Shown piece after piece: positions 1 through 6,797 of a DNA stretch of 15,569 nucleotides. Location: the NCBI GenBank assembly GCA_018666055.1, contig JABJAS010000049.1, positions 1-15,569 on the forward strand, read 5' to 3'. A program made the position numbers and the translations under genes. Position 1 is the first letter of the stretch. The number at the start of each line of letters is the position of its first letter. The notes beneath the pieces were generated by a model that did no database searches, was not told the origin of the DNA, and was given only the letters and a program-made list of their open reading frames with translations. The stretch comes from Halieaceae bacterium (lineage in GTDB: Bacteria; Pseudomonadota; Gammaproteobacteria; Pseudomonadales; Halieaceae).

Positions 1-278
1 ATTTCTGTATTTTTAATCGAGGCCGCTTCGTCTAAATTCTTACCCTTCACCCACTCGGTCAACAACGAGCTTGACGCGATAGCTGAGCCACAGCCATAAG
101 TCTTAAATTTGGCATCCTCGATAATGCCATCGTCACTGACCTGAATTTGCAATCGCATCACATCGCCGCAAGCTGGAGCGCCGACCATTCCCGTTCCGAT
201 ACTGTCGTCGGCTTCATCAAACTTGCCAACGTTACGGGGGTTTTCGTAGTGATCAATCACTTTGTCACTGTATGCCAT
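1..278 (-). CDS. iscU: IscU, iron-sulfur cluster scaffold protein (N-terminal part; cut by window edge)
   Basis: IscU is the cytosolic scaffold on which IscS-derived sulfur and iron are assembled into [2Fe-2S] and [4Fe-4S] clusters before transfer to target proteins. The visible 92 residues begin MAYSDKVIDHYENPRNVG and align without gaps to Escherichia coli IscU as I recall it. Two of the three cluster-ligand cysteines are visible: Cys37 in GAPACGD, with the conserved Asp39, and Cys63 in KTYGCGSAIASSS. The third (about Cys106) and the IscS/HscA contact region lie beyond the window. An AGGGAG ribosome site stands 6 bases before the ATG, so the start is secure. It follows iscS by 30 bases on the same strand, as in the standard iscRSUA operon; iscA, hscB, hscA and fdx are expected to the left but cannot be seen. 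Confidence 0.97.
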   Translation of the reverse strand, partial: MAYSDKVIDHYENPRNVGKFDEADDSIGTGMVGAPACGDVMRLQIQVSDDGIIEDAKFKTYGCGSAIASSSLLTEWVKGKNLDEAASIKNTE

Positions 279-308
279 GCTTATCTCCCTAATGCCTAAA
301 AGACTACC

Positions 309-1541
309 TTAATGCGCAGCCCATTCGATGGTACTGAGGTCAACGCCATCCTGGAACATGTCCCAGAGGGGCGAGAGCTCTCGTAATTTTTCCACCGCAT
401 GGCGCACACATTGCACGGCATGGTCCACTTCGGCTTCCGTGGTAAACCGGCCAAAACTAAAGCGCAAAGAGCTATGCGCCATCTCATCATTAAGCCCCAG
501 TGCACGCAGTACGTAAGAAGGCTCCAAACTGGCCGAAGTACAGGCCGAGCCACTTGAAATAGCCAAATCTCGCAATGACATAATCAGCGATTCACCCTCG
601 ACAAACGCAAAGCTCACATTGAGTGCGCCCGGTAAGCGTTGATTTCGATCACCGTTAATGTAGACCTCTGGAATGTCACTGATGGCGTCCCAGAATCGCT
701 CACGCAGCGCCTCCAACTGCGCTGACTCGGCCGCCATTTCCTCGTGCGCTATCCGCGCGGCCTCGCCGAAGCCCACCAGTTGGTGTGTGGCTAGGGTGCC
801 CGACCGCATGCCGCGCTCGTGGCCACCGCCATGCATCTGTGCCTCCAGGCGAACACGGGGCTTACGCCGGACATAAAGCGCCCCCACGCCCTTCGGACCG
901 TACATTTTGTGAGCCGACATCGACAACAGATCGACTTTCATCTGCTCCATATCGACCGGTATCTTTCCCACGCCCTGAGCGCCGTCAACATGAAACAGGA
1001 CACCTGCAGCGCGGCATATCTCACCGATTCCCGCGATATCATTGACGACACCAATTTCATTATTGGCATGCATCACGCTTGCTAGGATCGTGTCCTCGCG
1101 CAACGCAGCCTGCACCATCTCAGGCGTTGTCAGCCCTTGCTCATCTGGATCCAGATAGGTGACCTCGTAGCCCTCCCGCTCAAGCTGACGGCAGGTATCT
1201 AGAACAGCCTTGTGCTCAATCTTCGAGGTCACAATGTGCTTGCCCTTCTTATGATAGAAGTGCGCGACCCCTTTGATCGCAAGGTTGTCTGACTCAGTGG
1301 CACCCGAGGTCCAAACGATTTCGCGAGGATCGGCGTTGATGAGCTCGGCGACTTGACCTCGTGCATTCTCAACGGCTTCTTCTGCTTTCCATCCAAAGAC
1401 GTGAGAACGCGATGCCGCATTACCGTACACACCCTCGGTCGACATGCAGGCAGTCATCGCGGCAACGACTCTCGGGTCTACCGGAGTCGTCGACAAATAG
1501 TCGAGATAAATGGGTGTGCTGACAGTGACTGGTGCATTCAT
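309..1541 (-). CDS. iscS: IscS, PLP-dependent cysteine desulfurase
   Basis: IscS takes sulfur from L-cysteine, leaving alanine, and passes it as a persulfide to IscU and to tRNA-thiolation and other sulfur carriers. The 410-residue protein is close to the usual 404. The start of the fold is at [17 protein letters not shown] contacts include His110 in KIEHKAV and the Schiff-base lysine Lys212 in [12 protein letters not shown]. The mobile catalytic-loop cysteine is Cys334 in [20 protein letters not shown], typical of group I desulfurases. Numbering is shifted by +6 from the E. coli enzyme (Lys206, Cys328), because of a slightly longer N-terminus. It lies between iscR and iscU. Its ATG overlaps the stop of a four-codon reading frame, and two hairpins separate it from iscR (see findings). 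Its ribosome site is weak. Confidence 0.97.
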   Translation of the reverse strand: MNAPVTVSTPIYLDYLSTTPVDPRVVAAMTACMSTEGVYGNAASRSHVFGWKAEEAVENARGQVAELINADPREIVWTSGATESDNLAIKGVAHFYHKKGKHIVTSKIEHKAVLDTCRQLEREGYEVTYLDPDEQGLTTPEMVQAALREDTILASVMHANNEIGVVNDIAGIGEICRAAGVLFHVDGAQGVGKIPVDMEQMKVDLLSMSAHKMYGPKGVGALYVRRKPRVRLEAQMHGGGHERGMRSGTLATHQLVGFGEAARIAHEEMAAESAQLEALRERFWDAISDIPEVYINGDRNQRLPGALNVSFAFVEGESLIMSLRDLAISSGSACTSASLEPSYVLRALGLNDEMAHSSLRFSFGRFTTEAEVDHAVQCVRHAVEKLRELSPLWDMFQDGVDLSTIEWAAH

Positions 1542-1559
1542 CGCTTTTTCATCTCACTC

Positions 1560-1573
1560 GAGCCAACTGGCTC
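1560..1573 (-). promoter_or_regulatory. RNA hairpin II in the iscR-iscS linker
   Basis: The bases GAGCCAACTGGCTC form a perfect inverted repeat with 6-base arms (GAGCCA / TGGCTC) and 2 bases between them. In the minus-strand transcript it would fold about 18 bases before the iscS start codon, close to the ribosome entry region. No run of T follows, so it is not an intrinsic terminator. It could limit ribosome access to iscS or act as a barrier to RNA decay between iscR and iscSU. The function is inferred; only the repeat is seen. Confidence 0.45.
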
Positions 1574-1588
1574 ATTCTATTTAAGGTA

Positions 1589-1613
1589 AAAGGATGCTCC
1601 ACTGAGCTCCCTT
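1589..1613 (-). promoter_or_regulatory. Attenuator-like hairpin I just after iscR
   Basis: In the minus-strand transcript, seven bases after the iscR stop, AAGGGAGCTC pairs with GAGCATCCTTT across a four-base loop AGTG. This gives about ten pairs, with one bulged A and one G-U pair. The 3' arm runs into TTTT, so the shape resembles a weak intrinsic terminator. With so short a U-tract, partial termination or an RNA-processing barrier is more likely than full termination. Either would make iscR more abundant than iscSU. In E. coli the iscR-iscS linker is also structured and protects the iscR part of the mRNA during RyhB-directed decay, which is a plausible parallel. Confidence 0.45.
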
Positions 1614-1620
1614 GAATCAG

Positions 1621-2082
1621 TCATCCTAAGGACAACGTTTGCAATAGGCCCTCCACCGGTCGAGCAGTAGTCCGTTGTCTCTGGCGCCGTTCCATAAGAT
1701 CGCCGAGGCTGATCTGGCTCAGAAAATCATGTATCTGGCCTGATAAATCTTCCCACAAGTCGTGTGTCAGACAGGTCTCGCCATGATGGCAGTTACCTTT
1801 GCCCTGACAGTTGGTAACATCGACCGCCTCGTCCACCGCATCGATAATCTGTGCGACAAAAATGTCGGTGCCACTCCTCGCTAACCGATAACCGCCGCCC
1901 GGACCCCGCGCACTGGTCACTAACTCATTCCGCCGAAGCTTGGCAAACAACTGCTCTAGGTAAGACAGGGATATCTCCTGCCTTCCCGATATATCCGCCA
2001 GTGACACCGGCTGGGGACCGCCATTGATGGCTAGATCCAACATCGCCGTGACCGCATAACGTCCGCGTGTGGTTAACTTCAT
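1621..2082 (-). CDS. iscR: IscR, Rrf2-family iron-sulfur cluster regulator
   Basis: IscR is a [2Fe-2S]-binding transcription factor that senses cluster supply. The holo form represses the isc operon at type 1 sites; both holo and apo forms act at type 2 sites. The 153-residue protein starts MKLTTRGRYAVTAMLDLA and has the Rrf2 winged helix in its first 65 residues, with the recognition region ISLSYLEQLFAKLRR and the wing ARGPGGGYRLA. The cluster ligands are Cys92, Cys98, Cys104 and His107 (NCQGKGNCHHGETCLTH), exactly at the E. coli positions. The ATG at 2082 matches the family N-terminus. A longer frame from a TTG at 2118 would put the start codon inside the promoter and is rejected. The tail is somewhat shorter than in E. 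coli. An IscR-like operator lies directly upstream, so autorepression is likely. No cysE lies between trmJ and iscR. Confidence 0.96.
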   Translation of the reverse strand: MKLTTRGRYAVTAMLDLAINGGPQPVSLADISGRQEISLSYLEQLFAKLRRNELVTSARGPGGGYRLARSGTDIFVAQIIDAVDEAVDVTNCQGKGNCHHGETCLTHDLWEDLSGQIHDFLSQISLGDLMERRQRQRTTARPVEGLLQTLSLG

Positions 2083-2089
2083 ACCTGAG

Positions 2090-2124
2090 ATTGTCCTATT
2101 CCCGAGTATTTTAGTCAAGAATAG
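2090..2124 (-). promoter_or_regulatory. iscR promoter overlapped by a type 1 IscR box
   Basis: Read on the minus strand, perfect arms CTATTC (2124-2119) and GAATAG (2101-2096) flank TTGACTAAAATACTCGG. I match the central 25 bases (2122-2098) to the type 1 IscR consensus, as I recall it, at 22 positions. The same bases supply a -35 box TTGACT (2118-2113) and, after 17 bases, a -10 box GACAAT (2095-2090). Cluster-loaded IscR bound here would cover the -35 box and repress. The -10 box is only seven bases from the iscR ATG, so the transcript would be leaderless or nearly so. An alternative -10, TAAAAT at 2114-2109, has no good -35 box. Confidence 0.7.
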
Positions 2125-2135
2125 CGGAAAGTGGT

Positions 2136-2876
2136 TTAACTTTTTGAACGGCGAGCCGTATTTTGCGTTTCTGTGAGTATACCGCGCAGGATATTGAGCT
2201 CCATTTCGTCGAGTCGAACCCGATTAAATAAGCGGTTTAACCGAGGCATTAACTGCTTAGGCGCCGCGGGATCCAAAAATCCGATGTCGACCAAGGTGCT
2301 TTCAAGGTGCTCATAAAATCGCGCCATATCGCCCGCTTTGGAGAAGGGTGTGTCCCAATCGGCGTCCTCGGGCAGTCCTGCCTCCCCCCCCACCTGCAAC
2401 ATTCGCAACTCATAAGCGACAATTTGCACTGCCATCGCCAAATTCAAACTCGAATACGTCTCGTGCGTCGGAATGTGACAGTGCAAATTGCACCGCTGCA
2501 ACTCCTCGTTTAGCAATCCGCGATCCTCGCGGCCAAATAGGATCGCCACCCGCTCTGCAGCGGAATGTTTTGCGATACGCTGAGCACATTGGCGTGCATC
2601 CTGAATAGGCCAGGGGATGCGACGGGCTCTCGCACTGGTACCGACCACAAACTGGCACTCTGCAATCGCCTCATCGAGCGTTTCAACCACGCGTGCGTTT
2701 TCAAGAACATCACCTGCTGATGCGGCGCGCCAGACCGCCTCTGGCGCGGGGTATTTCAGTGGTGCTACTAGGGTAAGCCGCGTCAAACCCATATTTTTCA
2801 TCGCGCGCGCAACACCACCAATATTGCCGCTGTGGGTGGTGTTAACCAAAATAATGTCGATATTCTCGGCATTCAT
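2136..2876 (-). CDS. trmJ: TrmJ, tRNA (cytidine/uridine-2'-O)-methyltransferase
   Basis: TrmJ transfers a methyl group from S-adenosylmethionine to the 2'-hydroxyl of residue 32 in the tRNA anticodon loop. The 246-residue protein is the family's normal size. It shows the SPOUT (SpoU-type) motifs in order: motif 1 NTTHSGNIGGVARAMKNMG (residues 12-30) with the conserved Asn and Arg, motif 2 around VAILFGREDRGLLNEEL, and motif 3 YSSLNLAMAVQIVAYELRM, where the trefoil knot binds SAM. The C-terminal extension ends with ELNILRGIL, as in E. coli TrmJ. It precedes iscR on the same strand with a 53-base gap that contains the iscR promoter, so read-through into isc is possible. It diverges from suhB, a common gammaproteobacterial arrangement. 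Confidence 0.95.
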   Translation of the reverse strand: MNAENIDIILVNTTHSGNIGGVARAMKNMGLTRLTLVAPLKYPAPEAVWRAASAGDVLENARVVETLDEAIAECQFVVGTSARARRIPWPIQDARQCAQRIAKHSAAERVAILFGREDRGLLNEELQRCNLHCHIPTHETYSSLNLAMAVQIVAYELRMLQVGGEAGLPEDADWDTPFSKAGDMARFYEHLESTLVDIGFLDPAAPKQLMPRLNRLFNRVRLDEMELNILRGILTETQNTARRSKS

Positions 2877-2931
2877 AATGTGGTGTCCCTAGTGTGGTCT
2901 GCCCGACTCACCTCTCTCGGCCAAGGGGCCA

Positions 2932-2946
2932 TCAGCGCTTCGCTGA
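2932..2946. repeat. Perfect inverted repeat in the trmJ-suhB divergent gap
   Basis: TCAGCG and CGCTGA are exact reverse complements separated by CTT. The repeat lies in the 192-base region between the divergent trmJ (start 2876) and suhB (start 3069). It could be an operator or a leader hairpin for trmJ. No convincing paired -35/-10 boxes were found for either gene. A TATCAT at 3035-3040 is a possible suhB -10 box without a matching -35 box. Confidence 0.35.
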
Positions 2947-3068
2947 CACTGCCACCCGGCCGACCCGGTGAATGTGATGCAGAGATAGTCGCATAGAGTT
3001 TATCAGAGGCGTATCCGCGTCCCTCTGCCCCTGTTATCATCCGCCGCCCAACTAGGCCGAGATACTGC

Positions 3069-3866
3069 ATGGAACCGACCGCCACCATGGCATTGCGCGC
3101 CGCCCGCAAAGCGGGTGACCTTATCGTGCGCGCCTCCGACGACATGGATCGGGTTGGCTTTCGTCACAAAGCAGCAGCAGATTACGTCACCGACGTCGAC
3201 ATCGCGGCAGAGAAAGAAATTCTCTATCACCTCAACAAAGCCTACCCAGAGCATCGCTTCTTATGCGAAGAAAGCGGTGTATCGGGGAATGAAGATTCCG
3301 AGTACACCTGGGTCATCGACCCACTCGATGGCACCAGTAACTTTATGCGTGGCATACCGCATTACGCTGTGAGCATCGCCTGCGTTCATCGTGGCAAGAT
3401 TGAGCATGCGGTTGTTTATGATCCTGTTAGACGAGAAGAGTTCATTGCCTCGCGAGGCCGGGGTGCACAGCTTAATGGTCACCGTATCCGTGTCTCCGAT
3501 CGCAAAGACCTGCAAGAGGCCTTACTGGGCACCGGCATTCCTTTCTTAGGGCACTGCGATGAGCACTTAGAGTGGTATACCCAATCGCTCACTGCAGTGA
3601 CTGGCCGTTCCATGGGTGTCCGGCGTGGTGGCGCTGCCGCCCTCGATCTGGCCTATGTTGCGGCCGGCAGACTGGACGGCTTTTGGGAAATGGGACTCAG
3701 TGAATGGGATATCGCCGCAGGTGCCCTTTTGATCCGAGAGGCCGGCGGATTGATGACGGATTTGTCAGGCGGGGAGCACTGGTATGACAGCGGCAATGTG
3801 GTGTGTGGTAACAGCAAGCTGATGCGTCAACTACTGCCGCTCGTCAGGTGGTCAGCCACCGCATAA
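3069..3866 (+). CDS. suhB: SuhB, inositol-1-monophosphatase family protein
   Basis: SuhB is a Mg2+-dependent inositol monophosphatase of the FIG superfamily. In E. coli its essential role is as part of the rRNA transcription antitermination complex with NusA and RNA polymerase. The 265-residue protein matches the usual 267. Metal-binding residues are present: Glu67 in FLCEESG, Asp84 and Asp87 in the signature WVIDPLDGTSNF, and Asp214 in SEWDIAAGALLIREAGG. Catalytic competence therefore looks intact. The start ATG at 3069 fits the family N-terminus (EPTATMALRAARKAGDLI). It is transcribed alone, diverging from trmJ and converging on secF with 25 bases between the two stops; no clear terminator is visible in that gap. 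Which function dominates cannot be told from sequence. Confidence 0.94.
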   Translation: MEPTATMALRAARKAGDLIVRASDDMDRVGFRHKAAADYVTDVDIAAEKEILYHLNKAYPEHRFLCEESGVSGNEDSEYTWVIDPLDGTSNFMRGIPHYAVSIACVHRGKIEHAVVYDPVRREEFIASRGRGAQLNGHRIRVSDRKDLQEALLGTGIPFLGHCDEHLEWYTQSLTAVTGRSMGVRRGGAAALDLAYVAAGRLDGFWEMGLSEWDIAAGALLIREAGGLMTDLSGGEHWYDSGNVVCGNSKLMRQLLPLVRWSATA

Positions 3867-3891
3867 GCCTGTCTTTTGAACGACCACTCGA

Positions 3892-4806
3892 TTAAGGCAA
3901 CATGCCTTCCTGATCCGCCCCTTCTCTCTCGGGCACCATCACATCCTCTTTGCTCACGCCAAGTTGCAACAGCGTCGCAGAGGCCACATACATCGACGAG
4001 TAGGTTCCTACGGTCACGCCCACTAACAGCGCCACCGCGAAGCCAAAAATCATTTCGCCGCCAAATAGGGCCAGCGCAGCCAACACCAGCAGCGTGGTGA
4101 GCGATGTCACCAGCGTTCTGCCCAGCGTCTCCGTCAGCGAGATATTGATCACATCAATCGCTTCGGCCCGCCGGACCTTGCGCAGATTTTCTCTTATCCG
4201 ATCGGACACCACGATCGTATCATTCAATGAATAACCGACTACCGCCAGCAGCGCAGCGAGCACTGTGAGATCAAACTCGAGACCGGTCAGTGAAAAGAAG
4301 CCCAGCGTCACGATCACATCATGGGCGAGTGCAAACACCGCGCCCAGCGCAAATTTTATCTGGAAGCGAAAGGCAACGTAGAGCATCACCAAACCCAACG
4401 CCGTCAGCATCGCAATGCCACCATCGTCCCTCAGCTCATCCCCTACCTGCGGCCCGACAAACTCAATGCGGCGCAATTCAATCGCCATATCGGTGCTGCT
4501 GCGCAGCTTATCCACCATCAGCGCGCCCTGTTCATCCGAATAACCATCAGGCAGGCGCACCAAGACATCTCGGTCAGTGCCGAAGCTCACCACTACTGCA
4601 CCTTCATAGCCCTCTTCAGCCAATACAGATCGAATCGAGCTCAGATCGGCACTATCGCTATAAGTCACCTCGATCAACGTACCGCCAGTAAAATCGAGGC
4701 CCCAGTTAAGTTGCTGCAGGCTTAACGAGGCCACAGCCGTAACAATGGCCAACCCCGATAATGCGATGGCGACCCAGCGCCACTTCATGAAAGGAATTGG
4801 ATTCAT
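3892..4806 (-). CDS. secF: SecF, protein-export accessory membrane protein
   Basis: SecF forms with SecD an inner-membrane complex that uses the proton gradient to help move proteins through SecYEG. The 304-residue protein has one N-terminal membrane segment (about residues 10-30), a short periplasmic domain opening with the signature GLDFTGGTLIEVTY, and five further membrane segments from about residue 128. The conserved fourth-segment motif VVGYSLNDTIVVSDRIREN carries Asp196 and Arg203, the likely proton-path residues. Its ATG overlaps the secD stop as ATGA, so translation is probably coupled. The C-terminus is a short charged tail. It is tail-to-tail with suhB. In Pseudomonas secF also lies close to suhB, so this linkage looks ancestral. 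Confidence 0.96.
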   Translation of the reverse strand: MNPIPFMKWRWVAIALSGLAIVTAVASLSLQQLNWGLDFTGGTLIEVTYSDSADLSSIRSVLAEEGYEGAVVVSFGTDRDVLVRLPDGYSDEQGALMVDKLRSSTDMAIELRRIEFVGPQVGDELRDDGGIAMLTALGLVMLYVAFRFQIKFALGAVFALAHDVIVTLGFFSLTGLEFDLTVLAALLAVVGYSLNDTIVVSDRIRENLRKVRRAEAIDVINISLTETLGRTLVTSLTTLLVLAALALFGGEMIFGFAVALLVGVTVGTYSSMYVASATLLQLGVSKEDVMVPEREGADQEGMLP

Positions 4807-6710
4807 TCCGCTGCTCCCTGCTGCGCGACCTTGTTTCTACCGACGCCCCCAATTGACAGTGCCCGCACCTTTCGGCCGCCGTAAAATAAATTAATCAGTG
4901 CTCTCGTTCCGATAATGGAGGACAACATCGAGGTGATAATCCCGACTGACAGCGTGACCGCAAACCCTTTGACCGGGCCCGTGCCAATTGCATAGAGAAT
5001 GATCGCTACAATCAGAGTAGTGATATTGGCATCGAGAATCGTGACGACCGCACGGTCAAACCCCTGACCAATCGCCGTTTGAGGGGGGGCGCCGCCCCTA
5101 ATTTCTTCTCTAATACGCGCAAAAATCAGCACATTGGCGTCAACCGCCATGCCGACGGTCAACACGATACCGGCGATACCCGGCAGGGTCAGCGTGGCGC
5201 CCAGGAACGACATAATGGCCACCAACAAAACGAGATTGGCGCTTAGGGCAAGCACTGCCGCAACGCCAAAAACGCGGTAATACAGCATCATAAAGACGAC
5301 AACGAGGGCTAATCCGACTTGCACTGATTTCGTGCCCAAACGGATATTTTCGGCCCCAAGAGATGGCCCGACCGTGCGCTCTTCGACAAAGGTAATGGGC
5401 GCCGCCAATGCGCCGGCACGCAACATCAGCGCCAGCTCCGACGCTTCGCCAGGGTTATCCAGCCCGGTAATCTGAAACTGCGCGCCCAGTGCGGACTGAA
5501 TCACCGGCGCGGTCAGCAGTTTCTTTTCGTCATAAGGGATCCGTTTGACTACTTCTTCACCAGATTCCGTCACGTCGTAACGAGTCCGATACTTGCGCTC
5601 AATAAATAAAACGCCCATGCGACGCTTCACATTGGCACGGGTTGCCCGCGACATCAGCATCCCACCCTCACCATCCAAACTGATGGAAACATTGGGTTGG
5701 CTGTTCTGGTCAAAACCGGCCTGCGCGTTGGAAACACTCTCACCCGAGATAATCACATCGCGCTCTAGCCACTCAGTCATGCCCTCGCGACCTGCGCTGC
5801 GGTATTCAAATCGTTGCCGTTCTGATATCGGAGCATTCGCCTCGGCAACGAGCCGGAACTCGAGATTAGCGACCTTACCCAAAATACGCTTCGCTTCTGC
5901 GGTGTCTTGAATACCCGGCAGCTCTACGACAATGCGGTTGCGGCCTTGCCGCTGCACTAAAGGCTCAGAAACCCCTAACTCATTGACGCGATTACGGATA
6001 GTGGTCAGGTTTTGGGTCACCGCATAGTCCACCAACTCGGTAATCGTTTGCTCGGTGACGTCTGCGTACAACAACCAGTCATCGGCCTCATCGACTCGAT
6101 CGAGGTATAACTCAGGGTAAAGCTCGGCGACCAGCTTACGTGCGGCCTCACGATCGGCCTCGGACCGAAATTGCGTCACCACGCGCTGGCCATCCAGGCT
6201 GACTCGCCCGCGAACGCGTTCTTCACGCAGCCGCTTTTTAATGCCGATCTCATATTGCTCAAGCCGCCGCTCCGTTGCCGCGGCCACGTCAACTTCTAGC
6301 TTAAAATGAACGCCCCCGCTCAGATCAAGGCCTAGCTTCATGGGCGTTGCACCACCTTGCAGCAGCCAGTCTGGTGTCGTCGGGGCCAAATTGAGTGCCA
6401 CAATAAACCCGTCGCCAAGTTCTCTCGCCACCACGGCCTGCGCCCGCAATTGCTGATCACGATCGGTCAATCTCAGCAGTGCAGACTTACCCTGCTCCTG
6501 AATGACCTCTCCAAAAAAGGCAATTCCCGCGTCGGTCAGCGCCTGCTCAGCACGACCGAGTACGGGCCTGTCAATCGTCTGAGAACTGCTGGCACCGGCA
6601 ATCTGCAATGCAGGGTCGGGCGCGTATAAATTGGGCGCGGCGTAAAAGAAGCCGCCGGCGACCACAATGAGGATCAACACATTTTTCCAAAGGGGGTAAT
6701 GATTTATCAT
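4803..6710 (-). CDS. secD: SecD, protein-export accessory membrane protein
   Basis: SecD is the larger partner of SecF. Its periplasmic P1 domain binds emerging protein and its membrane part uses the proton motive force. The 635 residues compare with about 615 in E. coli. Visible parts are an N-terminal membrane segment (about 9-24), the motif MKLGLDLSGGVHFKLEV (124-140), a long periplasmic domain with TIRNRVNELGVSEPLVQRQG and RIVVELPGIQDTAEAKRIL, and five C-terminal membrane segments. GMAVDANVLIFARIREE (520-536) has the essential Asp at 524 and Arg at 532. The start has no clear ribosome site. A three-codon frame (ATG AAG CGA TGA, 6718-6707) overlaps its ATG. The expected upstream neighbour yajC is missing and purL stands there instead. 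Confidence 0.96.
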   Translation of the reverse strand: MINHYPLWKNVLILIVVAGGFFYAAPNLYAPDPALQIAGASSSQTIDRPVLGRAEQALTDAGIAFFGEVIQEQGKSALLRLTDRDQQLRAQAVVARELGDGFIVALNLAPTTPDWLLQGGATPMKLGLDLSGGVHFKLEVDVAAATERRLEQYEIGIKKRLREERVRGRVSLDGQRVVTQFRSEADREAARKLVAELYPELYLDRVDEADDWLLYADVTEQTITELVDYAVTQNLTTIRNRVNELGVSEPLVQRQGRNRIVVELPGIQDTAEAKRILGKVANLEFRLVAEANAPISERQRFEYRSAGREGMTEWLERDVIISGESVSNAQAGFDQNSQPNVSISLDGEGGMLMSRATRANVKRRMGVLFIERKYRTRYDVTESGEEVVKRIPYDEKKLLTAPVIQSALGAQFQITGLDNPGEASELALMLRAGALAAPITFVEERTVGPSLGAENIRLGTKSVQVGLALVVVFMMLYYRVFGVAAVLALSANLVLLVAIMSFLGATLTLPGIAGIVLTVGMAVDANVLIFARIREEIRGGAPPQTAIGQGFDRAVVTILDANITTLIVAIILYAIGTGPVKGFAVTLSVGIITSMLSSIIGTRALINLFYGGRKVRALSIGGVGRNKVAQQGAAE

Positions 6711-6745
6711 CGCTTCATCGTCGTTGTCGTAGTGACGTCAGGTCT

Positions 6746-6775
6746 ATTAAATAGGCGCGGAGTGTACCGACTCAA
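6746..6775 (-). promoter_or_regulatory. Candidate secDF promoter
   Basis: On the minus strand a -35-like TTGAGT (6775-6770) and a -10-like TTTAAT (6751-6746) are separated by 18 bases within the 87-base gap between the purL stop and the secD start. The predicted start of transcription is near 6739, giving a leader of about 28 bases. A private promoter would make sense because secDF is not preceded by yajC here. A short hairpin just after the purL stop (GACACC/GGTGTT, about 6782-6799) lacks a T-run and is not a clear terminator. Confidence 0.4.
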
Positions 6776-6797
6776 TGGCTGCAACACCACGCCGGTG

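Noticed and set aside
2083..2118. N-terminal extension of IscR from a TTG codon at 2118
   Set aside because: The TTG is the -35 box and the extension covers the promoter/operator; the family N-terminus starts at the ATG at 2082.
3867..3891. Bidirectional terminator between suhB and secF
   Set aside because: The 25-base gap has no stem longer than four pairs and no proper T-run.
4290..4725. 133- and 134-codon overlapping plus-strand frames inside secF
   Set aside because: They are antisense shadows of a well-conserved membrane protein; composition is low-complexity and has no start signals.
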